Assembly (NCBI RefSeq): GCF_027596085.1
Contig: NC_072466.1
Location: 23,525,613 to 23,589,612, forward strand
Length of the DNA: 64,000 nt
Origin: Anoplopoma fimbria
Lineage: Eukaryota; Chordata; Actinopteri; Perciformes; Anoplopomatidae
Reading direction: 5' to 3'
Shown here in pieces: positions 23,815-37,586 of the stretch. The notes beneath the pieces are model-generated. The model did not search any database. It saw nothing but the letters and a program-made list of their open reading frames with translations, and had not been told where the DNA came from. Numbering within the stretch: the stretch's first letter is position 1; each line of letters opens with the position of its first letter. The position numbers and the translations under genes are program-made.

Positions 23815-25903
23815 TTAGTTGAGCCCATGTGTGCTTCACCATGAGGATCCCTCGTTTTCATCATAACACCATGCAGATACAGCACCGTAGTGTCCCTGCT
23901 GTGGCCTAGGTGAACTAATGGAGAGCAGGAGACTTTACCTTTTTTGTGTTTGGTTGTTTTTAAGGGGGTCACGTCACCTGTTTTAATAACTTTATCACAT
24001 TGTACCTCCTGGATCAGATGGTCCCGGTAGTTGTGATGGAAACTTGTAAGAGAGGGGGAGGGAGGGTCCTGAGCCTTTTGACAGCCAAAATGACAGCTCA
24101 GTTGTTGTTGTTTGTATGTGTGTGCTTTTGTAAAGTTAACCAGTCCTGATTTAGACTTTTCTTTCCTGTCTTCCCTATATGTACCCAGATGGGCAGGGAG
24201 GCACATATTGCGACATTTGACCTATTTTTTCTTTGAAGTGTTTGTTTGTAAGGCAAGTGACAGGTAATTGGGGAAACCAGAGACTTGGAAGTCGTTTCAA
24301 AGTACTTGACAGAACATGGTTGAGTGATTTTCCCCCAAAAATCTGTGGGTTTGCAGAAGATCTTTTGAGATATTTTTCCTGGCTTTGCCCTTTCTTTTGG
24401 GTTATTTTCATGCAGTCTAAATTCCATATAGACACGCTGATTGCAACTATTAGCTGTACGATGACAGTATTTTTCTTAAAATCCTCTTTTCAATTCATGG
24501 CAGTGTTTATGGTCTACTTGGCACGGCGAGAACCCCCTTTGGGTGTGTTGAGAATCTGCTTCAGCAACCAGTCAAATGATGCAACATGTTGTTTGTGGCC
24601 GGAAAGTTGGCTCTGCCAGCCAATTTGTCAGGTGATCAACCTTTGTCCAGTTAGTGTTTTTATTCTAAACCTGGCACCTAAGGAATGTGAATTGTTCATT
24701 GAAGCACCATTTACGATACTGGTGGTCGAACAAATCTATACCTGCCCGTGCTATTTTTGAATAATCCAGGCTTCTTATTTGAATCTCCATTCTCAGCGGC
24801 GATGACTAACTCCTCTGTTTGCTTGGAGTTTATTCGCAAACGGTAAAGAGCTCCGAATCACTCCTCCGTCCGCCTCTAAACACCTACCGATCTAAACTGT
24901 GTTGTCATCGCGGCCAGACTGTGTGGAGTGCCTATCGTTCATTAGCAGCTTGTGCCTGTCTTGACTCGCAGTCAACATTGCACTTCCTGACCAATAAGCT
25001 GCCATGGCCAACTGTTTATAGGTGCAGACCCCTAAATGAAACCATGTGTGCCTGTAGCAGGGCAAATATGTTGCTAGGAGGCCTTGCTGATTTGCCACTC
25101 TTTGCAGACTGCAACGAAAAAATGCTCGGAGCCTGTATGATAAGTGCTATATCAGGATATTTGGTGAGGATCCTTCACTTGTACAGGACAGCAGGCCCTT
25201 TGCTCGGATGTCATTTGGCATATGCTAATTGGCTAAATCAACAGGTCTTAAAGTGACGGGCACACAGATTAGAGATCTAAACTCACAAGAGAGTGTTACC
25301 TAAATTGCCTCGATGCTTGTTGACAAAGTTGGAGATCGCATCGGGCTCACTCGATGTGTTTGCTTTTTTGTACAATAAACAAGCAGGACTAACACTTGTG
25401 TTTAAAGAACTTATACAACAAGCCGGGGTTGTGGCATGTCGTTCGTGAGGTCTGTGCCAAAACTCAAATCTTCTTTCCTGAAAAACCCGTTTCCTGATTT
25501 ATCATTTGCAGTACGCAGAACAAGTATAACCAATCAGAGCGAAGGGTGGGGGTGTGTAGTGTTTTTTTATTTTCCTTTCATAAGGGGGAGGATAATTACT
25601 ACATATGAGTGTGTTTGGATGGAGCACAAATGCTTGTTGTTTGAGTCAGTTTTAACCCAGGAAACGATATTGGCTTACCTTCCACTTACTCTGTGTGTCA
25701 GAACACATTCTCTTTCTCCGAGAGGCCGCAGAACAGTGTGTGTTGTTTTTTTTGTTTTTTTTGCAGTAAAAAGTGTCAAGGTGAGACGTACCTGCAATGC
25801 CAAATGGGAACCAAGTAGGTTGTAGTGAAGGATCCATCACATTATGCCCATTGCTGCAGACTCAGGAAGAGGGCTTGGTGTTTTTTAACCCTCCCCCACT
25901 CTA

Positions 25904-25948
25904 GTGTGTGTGTGTGTGTGTGCATGTGTGTGTGTGCGTGTGTGTGTG
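25904..25948. repeat. Imperfect (GT)n microsatellite
   Basis: A (GT)n tract interrupted by GCAT and GC. Confidence 0.9.
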
Positions 25949-28900
25949 GCTGTCAGGAAGAGAGGCTCTCATTGAAGCCCCCTCCCCCTGTTGAGCTCTC
26001 CCGACTTCTCCGCTTTAAATGGAGTCCTCCATTACACATGCCGCTCGCGGTCCTCTCCGGTTCAAGGGTTAAATTGCACGCATCGGGGCTGACACTGCAA
26101 AGTCCACTGCACCCCTAGCTGTCGCCTGCTCAGCGCTTGTTAATTTTGCAGAGTGCCTTTTTTTTTTTGGACCCCTTTTGCAAAGGCTTTTACAAATCAT
26201 CCACAATCCTGCTAACTCTTGCATATGAAGTTGTGCATGATTAGGCTTTTACTTTGCCCCTTGAAGGCAGAAGAACCCCTCAATGAGCAAACAATTCCAC
26301 AGCCTTGACAAATTCTGACTTTATAATTGCCTGTTAACACATCCAGAGTGTGGGAGCTTAAGCATTTATTCGGAGTTGTGTTTCTGGCCACCTTTATACT
26401 CCAATATTATTTCCTGTTTTCGCTTTAGTTGTTACATAGTTGACTGTCTTGACCAGCCGGTCTCTAATTTATCTGTCCATGCTACTCTGTGCTGGGCAGG
26501 TAGCCTACGTTTGGTTTATTACAGCTTGTTTACTGAAAACATCAGCCTGCTGCTGCTGCTGCTGCTGGAAACTAGGTTGAGGAGGTGAGGGGGTGAAACT
26601 GAACCATGCATTACATTTGTGGGCCGTGAAATCAAAACACCGTGGTTAACTGTGGATACAAGTTTCATAGAGCTAAAGAGTTGGGTGATCTCAAATTTGA
26701 ACCCAAGCTACCCCTTTTGGCTTAGTGGACATTTGAATGTGGCTGTTATGTTACTTAGAACTTTACTTATATGAAGTAAAGGATCATTTTAATAAAATTG
26801 ATCTCAATCAGGCAAAAAACGAGTAGTCACATAACTAAGAATATAACCAATGATTCGGTGACCATTTGCATTAAAGGACTGCTTGGTTTTAAACCCATTT
26901 GAAAGTAAGATATTTAACACACAGATTAAGTAATACAGATAAGGTAATGGAGATGTATGAAGATTAGGTGATGTCTGATAAAAGAAGTGAACATTAAGAT
27001 TATCAACTAGAGCATTGATGTTCCTATAGCCCCAGGCTAAAACTGACCCAACACACGTGTGCAGTCTTCCATTTGCTTGATCTGTAAAATATAGACAATA
27101 TAAGTGCCACTGACAGTTTTCCATCCGAGTTGCTGGGCACGTTGGTGTTTCTGGAAAACAATGATGTCGATACTCGTCTACGCTGTTTCATTGGGTCTGA
27201 GCAGTGGCGACGTCTCCGTCCCTGATTCGTCATGCCCCTAAACCGAGAGGAAGCGAGGGAGAGATGTGTGTTGACCAAATTTATTGACCATTAATCTAGT
27301 GAACTTTGAATTATGGGTGTACATTTTAAAGTACATTTGACTCGCGTGTGTGTGTATTTGAGAGAGGTAGCGCAAGACTTGCAGCCTTGTAAATTAGTTT
27401 GAAAAATAAACCACGAAATTAGTCTGTTTGAGTTTATAGTAGAAGATATAGTGGAAGATCTTAAGTATCAAGCACAACTTTTTATAATTAAAAAGTGCTA
27501 TAATACTTTTCTGTAACCAAGCAACCAATCTACTTCCTGTTAACACTGGCACTCTCATGCCCAGTGTATGTGAGTATTCATGTGATATTCGTTTTCAGGC
27601 GTGCTAGTATGAACTGAGATCATTTTCATTTTAAAACCCTGGTGTTACACAGACACATATTGGTGTGGATGTAGTAGCCTTGGTGCGTCCTGTTTGTTGT
27701 CATTTATGTTTTATTCGTTTCAGTGGCTCTTTTCATTATATGACCCATTGAGATGTTCAAATAACAATTGAAAGGGTCTAAATGCCACTGAGGTGGTCAT
27801 TCTAATCACAGTTTGCGTTACCAAAAAAACCCCCATCCCAGTCATTTTGAAGGGCTGTGGCCCAGGACTGCGCTCAAATTGCTCATGTTGTTTGAAAAAT
27901 AGACAGGTGATAATTTTGCGTGCACTCTTGCTGCTGTTGCCTGATTTGTCAGGGCCTTTTGCAGCCTACAATTTGCAGATCTCTTGTAGTTTCTCTAGCT
28001 TCAGTGTGTAAACTGCTCACATTTTTCATTTGTGTTTTTTCTTTTTTAAACTTCTTGAACTTTGCCACGCTACAGTATTCATGTGAAAGCTGCTTCAGGC
28101 TGCTTTCCCCTGCGTTGCTGTCGGGCAGCTGGTTATTGCCAACGCTGTGTGCATGGGTTTCAGTTCCACTCTGTTGGCCTTCTGTCCCCGCGCCTCACTC
28201 TCTGCAGTCACAGGTATTATTATTACAGCCCACTTTCTCATTGTCTCTCTCGTTACATGCATCAGTGAACAGGAGAAGAGTGAAACACATCCCACTGCAA
28301 GACAGTGTGCATGACGCCCCCTCACCCACCCCCGACCTGGACTGTAGGTTTCATCTCCGCTGGCTTTTTCTATTCCTCCTAAAATCACTGACTGAGCTTC
28401 TGTAAAACTGACACATGCTTTGTCACAAGCTGCACAGACCTCGGAACTACCTGGGTGGGTCTAACTTTATTTAAAAGACGCCCAAAAATGTCTACGCAAG
28501 TTCACTATCGGCACTCTCTCGGTTCAGTTTTTCACAGGCGCCCACAAATGCTCAGTACACTTGGGAGCCGCCCTGAGAAACCACAGTCTTCTACTGTACG
28601 CATAGAGGAGAGTGAGTGGAGCAGTGGAGGTTTAGGTGTCCTGGTTACCTGGGGGGGGGATTTACCTGGCAGCCCTCTGGTCCTGTCCCTTGAACATCAA
28701 ATGCTCCACATTTATAAGCTATATTTGCTACAAAATATTTTAGTAACAAGAATGACAACAAAGCTGTCAGGACAAGAATAGGAATGTACATTTACATGTT
28801 CACCTGTTTCAGTATATTTGCGTTCCAGAATGCACTGGTGCATTACGATGTAATTGATCTGCAATAGGATAATAAATTGTGATGATTTACTCATTGAAGG

Positions 28901-29699
28901 TGATGCGCTATTTTGACCGCCATTAAAACCCTACTCTCTACATTTGGTTATTATAGTAGGGTGATCATTAAATCTTGATGGAAGCTTGTTGTTAGCAAAA
29001 ACTCTCAGCTTCAACAAAATGCAGAAACTCTTCAGCATCGACGGCGTGTAGAAATGAAGAATTATTGAATTTAGTTGCTAATTTCGTTAATCATTAGCTT
29101 AAGTGTGGACACATGGCTACATTAATCCTAGCATCACCAAGGTGCACAGACTGGCGAACTGTTCAGCTCAAAATAGACATCTCGCGTAATTGGCACTTGT
29201 AAATCAGGCTCGAACGTGGCGGAATAATTAAAGAGCAGCTTCTCATGCTAATGAAGTGCTTTTCAAGTTCCCCTTTGCAGAAACTCGGCTATGAAATAGG
29301 ATAGTAGCGCAACCGTCAATTAAAGGAATATAGTGGAGCTCCTCCGCCGGTTTCCTTTGGATGTAGCATTTAAACTAATTGGAACCAGAGCTGCTGGTGT
29401 GTTAAACAGGCATGTTTGGAAAGACAGCAGTGCAGCTCTTGAGACACTCGGGCATTGTTAGTGGGATCAGTGTTGTGCTTGAAGCGTTCGTTTCCACCCC
29501 TTTTTTTTTTTCTCTGATTTATTGGTCAATAGATCCAGCAGACAACTAGGACAACTTTGCCCTTTTATTCTGAGTGACAAGAGAATGTGCTGTCACAACA
29601 GCACTACGTTAACATGCAGTCAGTTAAGCCTCACAGAAAACTTTGCTTTACTTCCTATTTTCAGGCGTATTTTTTTCAGTGTTGTCTTTCATGTAATGT

Positions 29700-29945
29700 G
29701 ACAAATCATTACATTACATTACAGTCATTTAGCAGACGCCTTTATCCAAAGCGACTTACAATAAGTGTATTCAACATAGGTATTCAAGAGAACTACTAGT
29801 CACCAGAAGTCATAAGTGCATCTCCTTTCTTAAACAAGCACCTAAGAGCATAAACCACAGCCAAAGTACAGTGCAGAAACAAACTAATACGAATACAATA
29901 AGTGCTAAGTGGAAGGCTCAGGGTAGTACCCTGAACCAGTTTTAT
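29700..29945 (+). mobile_element. Teleost dispersed repeat (CATTTAGCAGACGC family)
   Basis: Begins CATTACATTACATTACAGTC, then ATTTAGCAGACGCCTTTATCCAAAGCGACTTACAATAAGTG, and ends near AGGGTAGTACCCTGAACCAG. This is one of the most widely dispersed non-autonomous repeats in teleost genomes. No coding capacity. A truncated inverted copy is at 9480-9520. Confidence 0.8.
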
Positions 29946-30302
29946 AAACGCAAGCAGTTAGAAAAAAGTATTTCAATATTCGTTTAGTTGTAACTTTGAT
30001 CGAGAATTGCATGATTCTTTGGGTTACCATTGACATTTTTACTTTTGATTACTGTTTATTTATTTATTTATTTGCTATATTTTAAATATAGAGGTTTAAG
30101 TCCCTCGTAAACTTTTGCTGAGTACATTTTCTTTGTGTGTATTTGCAACCCTTGTGAAAAATCATGTTTTTCTGACCACTTCCCCAGTGAGTCCCCTAGT
30201 TTAGCTGCAAGGTCGTCAGCTGTGCGTCCGCCTGACATACTTTGTCGGGGTTACCGCCAGTGTCTTGCAAGCCTGGCGCAACGTGAGGGAGTGTCCAAGA
30301 GA

Positions 30303-30456
<154 letters not shown>

Positions 30457-33448
30457 TTTATTTGTCGGTGAATCAATGCTACAAACTCTTCAAGACCCAA
30501 GCCAAGGTCCTGTGTATTGCCTGCCATTGTGCTGATTTAAGTGAAGGGGGTTAGCCCCGAAATTAGCAACAACTCTGACCTTATTTAGATGGACCCGCTA
30601 ATCTCCTTTAAGTGACAAGTCGCTCCTCTGAGTTTTGGTCTGCTCTTTTTTTTTCTTTTTTCTGCTGATTCAAAATCAAAATTTTACTGTCGGTTAATGG
30701 CCAAACGGTTAATTATTACCATCCTCTGTTACTAAAAGTTAATGTTCACTCCATCATAGTTTATCACTGTAAGGTCAAGCTGCCAGCAGTGTCACATTGT
30801 TAAGTCCCAATGAAATGGAAGTTTGAGTCTCTCTTCAGCTTCTGTTCTGTGACGTATTTCACAGTGAAACAGACATTTGAGTGCCGTACTGAGGATTTAA
30901 AAGGAAAATCCTTTCGCATTTGACTGGACCACAAAAGAAGTGGGCAGGTTTAGAGTTTAGATACAGAGGTCTGTTCCTCTCATCTCCTTCACCTGTAGTT
31001 ATGTCTGGAGGATGACGAGGCGGATATGAAAGGGAAACGGTACATGCAGATTAAACGGCGCCCGACCTCCCTCCATGCCGGCAGCGCCCGAGCTGCCCGC
31101 TCGCTCGCTCAGCTGCTGGCAAAACTCCGCCAGTTGTTATGCATCATCTAGCAAAATCATCAAAGTTCCCCTTATTCACCTTAGTTATCTGAAAACACAT
31201 CTTTTCTTATCCCTCCACATTGCTCTGTTGGCTAATACGCTCCACAAACGGCTTTATACGGCTGGTGTGGCCGGCTAGATGCCCCAAAGTCTCATTTGAT
31301 TGGATTCTTTTTTGGATTTTTTGGAGTGCTAGGTGATTCATCCAACATTTGAAATGTTAATAGAATCTAAAGACGCTCTTACTTTCATTTTACAGGGACT
31401 TTAAGAGGCTGTTTTGAATTTCTTTTATTTTTTTAAGCAGAAAATGGGATTTTGAAAAAACTTTTGCTAGACTGTTCACAAACAAGCAAACAAATATTAA
31501 GTATAAATACAAGTCCCCTACAATTGCTTGTTGACTCTCTCTTACATCTACAAATCTACTGGCCCTTCTAGTGTTGCGTGTCACTGCACATCCACATGAG
31601 CGTCGTTCCAACACATCCACTATTTCGAGCGTAACCCCACAAGAGACGACGCACAGGAAGATGGTTCAGTGGTTATCTTCGGCCCTGCGCTCCTCAAAGT
31701 CGTGCACACCGTAGCCTCTGCAGCAGGATATGTGTGTGTGGGTGACACAAACACTTCCTCCCATAGTGCATTGCCCTGAGAAACACCTCAGTTTGCATTT
31801 TCACATTTGGCCTCCACTGCTTCATTTGACATTTCTTGGAGTGCAGAGGCCAGCTGCATATTGTCATAATAAGAAAAGAGGCATGCAGGAAGTAGATGCG
31901 GCTCACTCCATAGTTTGCAAGTTTCTTTGAAAGATGCAATCGGACCTTCTTAAGCAGTTCATACTAAACAGGATCTTTTGTTGGTGGTGAGACATGGAGA
32001 AAAGCAGATGCTGCAACTGGTCAACCCATTTATTTTCTGGTGTCTACGTTCTGTGGCATGTGACAGTATGTGAATTTTGAATTTACAAGCTGATAAGATG
32101 AGTTAAGATATGTAAAACCTTATTGATGTACCTGTCACTGCAAGGGTCTTGGCCTGGTTTTGGTGTGGTCCCCTTATTGCCTCCTTTTAATCTTTATTAC
32201 AGTTTCTCTCTCTCTGTCTTTTCTCCGCTCTGAAATAAATAGTTGACAACACACCGACTGCACTGATCTCCACCAGAGCCTTTCCAGACTTTACATGACA
32301 TCCCGAACCTGCATATTGGTTTGGGTGGAGGTTGCAGAGGGGTTAGCGTCCCCTGGTTTTTGTGCAGCCTGACTTTGAAAAACTCCAGCCTGCTGGAAAG
32401 GAAAGCTTCCTATGAAGGTTGACACATTGACATGAAATAATTTTTTGTAGAGCAGTTATGGCTTTCTGAATGAGAATCTGGTTTATTTTCACATGCAAGG
32501 AAATTTTATTTGGTGCCTTGGTGCATAGACAAGAAACACGCATGTAGAAAAGACAAAAAAAAAAATACAATAGAAATATTGAAACCCACTATTTGAGTAG
32601 GAGAAATGTACAATGTGACTGTTGAAAAAGAACAAGCTAGGCAGAAATGGGGTATGCAACGGTTTATAGTATGACGAATATGCACTGTACTGAGATACAA
32701 GTCCAGAAAGAAGTGTATAATTGTTAAGTTAATAAGAGCGTGTCAACATTACCCACAGTGAGCTGCTCAGAACGCTGAGTAAATCAACGTGGACGAGTGT
32801 TTACTAGAATAGTTTTGCAATGCATCCACGGTGTCGGATGTCATGTGAGTAAGCAGATTGTCAGTTGACCTGCCGGCTGCTTGTTTTCCGTACGATGGAT
32901 ATTGCAGGCTGCTGTCTTATCACTTCCCCTGCTTATCCTGCAGGCAAGTTCTGGCCCCCACGTCCCCTCAGACTCCCCTCCAACTTTTCCCTCAGCAGTA
33001 GACGGGAGGACGGAGAGCTGGTCTCATTCTTTGCTGTTTGTAAATGCCATGCGGGGACGGCTCTGTCCTTCATCATTTCTCCCACAGTCTGCTGAGGGTC
33101 TTTCATCTCCCTCAGGTTTTTATTTTTTTGTGCTCTCAAACGATGGGGAAAGGGCTTTGATCCGGTGTCCTATCAGTAACGACGTGGGCCTCAGGCCTTC
33201 ATACTCCCTTGCTCCCTCGCTGTCTCACTCTGAAAACATATTGTCAGGGCGTGGTGGACAACGCAGTCCACCCCAGCTGAAAAGCCTTTGTTTGTTGTGG
33301 TTCAGTGTAGCTTTGCCAATGGCAACTGCCTGTGTGTGGGTCTCTATGAAGCTCTTGCGGCAGCAGTGGTCCGTTGAATGAGAGGACCCTATGTTTTTGC
33401 ATCTTGGATATAACCACCTGAGCTCCGGGGGAAGAAAACAAATCTTAC

Positions 33449-33471
33449 CCCCCCCCCCCACCCCCCCCCCT
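33449..33471. repeat. Poly(C) tract
   Basis: Eleven Cs, one A and ten Cs. The complementary strand could form G-quadruplex-like structures. Confidence 0.9.
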
Positions 33472-33971
33472 CTTCACTGGAGATTGCACAACAGCACTGC
33501 AGACATACGCACAAGTAAAGCTTGTGGGGCTTTCATCCTCACATCCGCACTCTGCAAAGATATTTTTATGCAGAACTAACCAGATCCAATGCAAAGAGAG
33601 GATCATGTTGGGTAAAAGCTTGTAAAAGTGGAAAACGACTACAGAGGACCTGGGCTTTTGCACTTCCTCCCAGTTGCCCAAAGTCTCCCTTTTGTTTGAA
33701 ATGTTTCTGATAGTTTCCCTGTTCTCAGTCACTGATCCATGGAGACTTCTCTCCAGTTTCAAGAGGGAAACAGAAAGCTTAGTTCAGGGATATCCCTGGG
33801 TTAGCTGAGTCCACCCTGCCCCCTCACCCCCATACCCTTTTCCTCTCTCTATCTTTCATGGCGCCCTTTGGCCTCGCAAACCCACCGGCCTGCCTCCGCT
33901 CCTGGTCAGAGATGTCATAACAGAGCCGTTCTGCTGTGGTATCCCTTGGGGGAATGTGCTGCCTTTGGTTC

Positions 33972-34146
<175 letters not shown>

Positions 34147-35779
34147 AGTGTATCAGGCCAGTCCGGTGCTGGCACCCTCCGAGACACACCTGTTGATGCC
34201 AGTCTATAGAAAACCACCTCTGTGTTGTCCCTCCCGTCCTCTGCAGGCTGCAGCAGCACGGCCAATCACTGCCTACACACACACACACACACTAACACGC
34301 ATGGGCCAACTGTGGGTGTGTCCATATACAGCACGGATGATTGATGGATTGAGCATCTTAAAGTTTACAGAAATTGGCAACAAGTACAACTTCTAGGGCT
34401 ATATTGTGCAAACTCAGGATGTTGATCGGTGCCAGTGACTCAACAAGTTCTCGGGCAGGTGCTGACATATCTGGCTTCCAGATCTCACTTTGCAGGCCAT
34501 GCCTTTTTTCTTGGAAGCCAAAATTCAACAGCCCTTGTAATCTCCTCCTAGCATTTGCATTTTTTTACCTTTACAATGGAACACGACACATTTCAGATGC
34601 AAACTATTACATTTGCATTCAAGACAAAGGAAAATAATGCAGTTTGATACATTAAGTAGACATTTAACTAAGAATAACATTGTGACAACATAACATTGGC
34701 GACACAATTTAAAAAAAACAACATTTAAAGGGTCACCTGTCCTTAGTTTTGTGAAGATCAACATTCTCCAGCTTGAATGATTTGATCTATTAATGTGAAT
34801 GCAACATTTCAAAGGGGTTGCAAAAAGAAATGATTTCAGATTCCATTTAACACAGGGCCATATTTACTGTCTTCAATAGCACAAGGCTAAGACAACTTTT
34901 GATAGTTGTGATGATATTAAACAGGATTGTGCGCCAAGTCAATTACCCTGGTGTAGGTGAAGAGGGCCTGCTCACCGAGGGAGTCGAGCATGACTTGAAT
35001 GTTTTGAGAGGGCTGGAATAAGACCGAATGGCATCTCAGCCAGCAGAGGAGTCACGTGACCTGGCTGCTATTTGTCTTTTGGTTGGCCTCAAGGTGGAGA
35101 ATGATACTCCTAACAGCTGCGGGAAGCATTTCCGGCAGGAGGGTTTTTTCCTCCTCAGCCAAGCACACGGGACGTCCAGCAACACACCGCAGCAATGATG
35201 CATCGATGCATCGATGCAGCTACTTCTCCACCACGGATACGTATTCTCAGCACAACATGTTGTGGATTTGTGCTGGTTATAAGGCCTTGCTTTGAGTATC
35301 CATATCATGTTAGGGGCCAGTCTGGAGGAATCTGAAGCGTTGTGTTTTCAATAAAGTCAGAAATTCCTTCAGATGGATTAGAAAAGAAAAGATTTGTTAA
35401 TTTAAAAAAAAAAAAGAAAAAATCAGATTCAAGCACTCATTACCCTTTGTTAGCCTTAACCAAAATCCGATGCAGCATCTGTAATAAGGAGCTGTCGGAG
35501 GTGTGGTTAAACTGCTTTATAGACGCCTTTTTGTTTTCCTGTGTGTAAGGCCCCCGCGAGCGCAGGAGTGAACTGATGGAATGAGCTGACCAAAGACAGA
35601 AGGACTGTTAATGTCCCGCTGTCTGTGCGCTTCAAAGAGCATGATGACATACAGTAAGTGCATCTCGTAAGGCAATAAAGGGTGAAGATTTGGCCGGTGC
35701 ATACTTGGCGTGTCATCGCTAAGAGCCTGAGTGCAAGCAGTCTCATTGTGTTCAATTGCCTTCGCGGTGAGTGTTGAGA

Positions 35780-35960
35780 GACAGCGCTGCCACCCAAAAG
35801 CTCCGGATAGAGCCAGCCGGAAGGTCGCCGGTTTGAATCCCGGGCCCGCTGAGTCTGTGAGGAAGAAGTGGATGAGAAATGATTTTTGCCCACGTCGGAA
35901 GCTGAATCGGAGGTGCCTTTTTAGCAAGGCACTTGGAGCTACTCAAAGCAGTGGAAAGCT
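35780..35960 (+). mobile_element. tRNA-derived SINE fragment
   Basis: GATAGAGCCAGCCGGAAGGTCGCCGGTTTGAATCCCGGG carries a good pol III B box (GGTTTGAATCC, about 35830). Downstream is the typical SINE body ending AGCAAGGCACTTGGAGCTACTC. There is no tRNA cloverleaf or credible anticodon arm, so this is a retroposed tRNA-derived SINE and not a functional tRNA gene. Subfamily not assigned. Confidence 0.7.
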
Positions 35961-36370
35961 GTTATATGTTGGAATGGGGACAAAAGTCAAGTACACATGT
36001 AATGTTAATACATTTTTTATCTTATAAACCACAGCAAAAGTAATGTAGTATCAAACTAGATGATTGATTAATGAATTAGAAAATGTATAACATTTCCAAA
36101 AAAAGAATACATACAAGGGTTGCAACAAATTGATTGATCAGTAGATTGTTTCCCTGATTAATTGTCTATATAAACAGTAAAGAATGGCATTGACATTACT
36201 TCTGACACTTGACTAAATGTCAATGTTTTGCAGATAAATACAGGTTTGAAAAAAAAAAAAAATTATATATATCGTCTTAAAATCTGTATTGTTAGGCAGA
36301 AAAATAGTGTGTGTGATCTTTGAAGGAGATGGCATGCTCTGTTTGCGTGGCTGCATTGTTGCACCACCGA

Positions 36371-36377
36371 GGTGTGT

Positions 36378-36475
<98 letters not shown>

Positions 36476-36499
36476 GCGTGCGTGCGTGCGTGCGTGTGT
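36371..36499. repeat. Long (GT)n flanked by (GCGT)n
   Basis: About 129 bp. The core is pure (GT)n, with GTGCGT units at both edges. Confidence 0.97.
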
Positions 36500-37561
36500 C
36501 AGTCACACTTCCTCTTGAAGGTGGGGCAGTACAATGGGATTGACATGGGCGTTATGTCTGGTATTCATGGCTTTTTGTATGCATCTTTCTTGTCTCAAGG
36601 ACAAGGCATAGAGGGCTGTTTAAGGCATCAGGCTACAAACCAGGTAACAGTCAACCGTAGTGTTCCGTCAACTGCAAGGGGGACCGTTACAGTGTAAAAT
36701 AAATAAAGCACAAGGAGAACATTTAAAATCTTTCATGGTTTACGTTGCATTCAGAGCGATTTAAACAGATTTTTTGGACATGTTGGAAAATAATTGCGTT
36801 GAGCCCTGAATACCAGCTGTTATAACAAAAGGGCAAAAATGATTTGTTCCAGAATGGATCATCAACGATCGGCTATTGGTGATCAAATTGCTCCTTTTTT
36901 TTCTCGTGCTGATCCGATCTGTGATACCATAGGAACAGTGAGTTTTATGATCCGGTGCACCCTGGGTAACCTCCAGACTATTGCATAAGTGGTGCCCCAG
37001 GATTTTTAGTTCACATCCAGTATATGGAGGCAATATGCTGCACCGTTTTGCCCGTGAATCTGACAGAAATATATTCATATTTCATCTGATTGAAATAAAC
37101 TGAGACATTATTGGAATTAAAACCACAACAAACTTTTGATTGATCAAAATAACTTCATAGGCCTATAACTGCTGACGTGATCTAAATACTTACTACCGCG
37201 CTAAAGCTTCAACTGATAACTTCTGTCACATCCTGATTTGGATGGGTTCGATGCCAAGCTAAAGATAACCCAAATGAATTCCCCGAGCTTAAGCAGCCCT
37301 TAATGAGGCAGACGGCAACAGAAATGCTACCAGAGGTTGTAACCATGGCTCTGAAACCGACAAATGATCTGTGATTGTGAATCATGGAGTGGAGGAATCC
37401 GGTGCCACGCAGCTGGCCAGCAACGCTGAGCGGCCCTCAGAAAACTCCTGGCGGAAAATCTGTCAGAACCAACTGTTTCTGAACCTTTTTTTAGCCCACC
37501 ACCCCGCTGCAGTCCATGTGTTCCCAACCCCTCACCGGTATCAGATCGGTTTTCACCTAAC

Positions 37562-37586
37562 AAAAAAAAAAAAAAAAAAAAAAAAA
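37562..37586. repeat. Poly(A) tract
   Basis: Twenty-five As. No retroposed gene body was recognised upstream. Confidence 0.9.

Noticed and set aside
24233..24760. 175-codon open frame in TAB2 intron 1
   Set aside because: No domain, no codon bias and no family resemblance. A frame of this length is plausible by chance in 27 kb.
27920..28405. 161-codon open frame
   Set aside because: Cys/Leu/Ser-rich, the pattern of translated pyrimidine-rich intron. No homology recognised.
32881..33381. 166-codon open frame
   Set aside because: Low-complexity Ser/Leu/Pro composition, no splice-consistent partners and no recognised family.
35800..35870. tRNA gene suggested by the GGTTTGAATCC B box
   Set aside because: No cloverleaf or anticodon arm can be formed, and the downstream body is that of a SINE.
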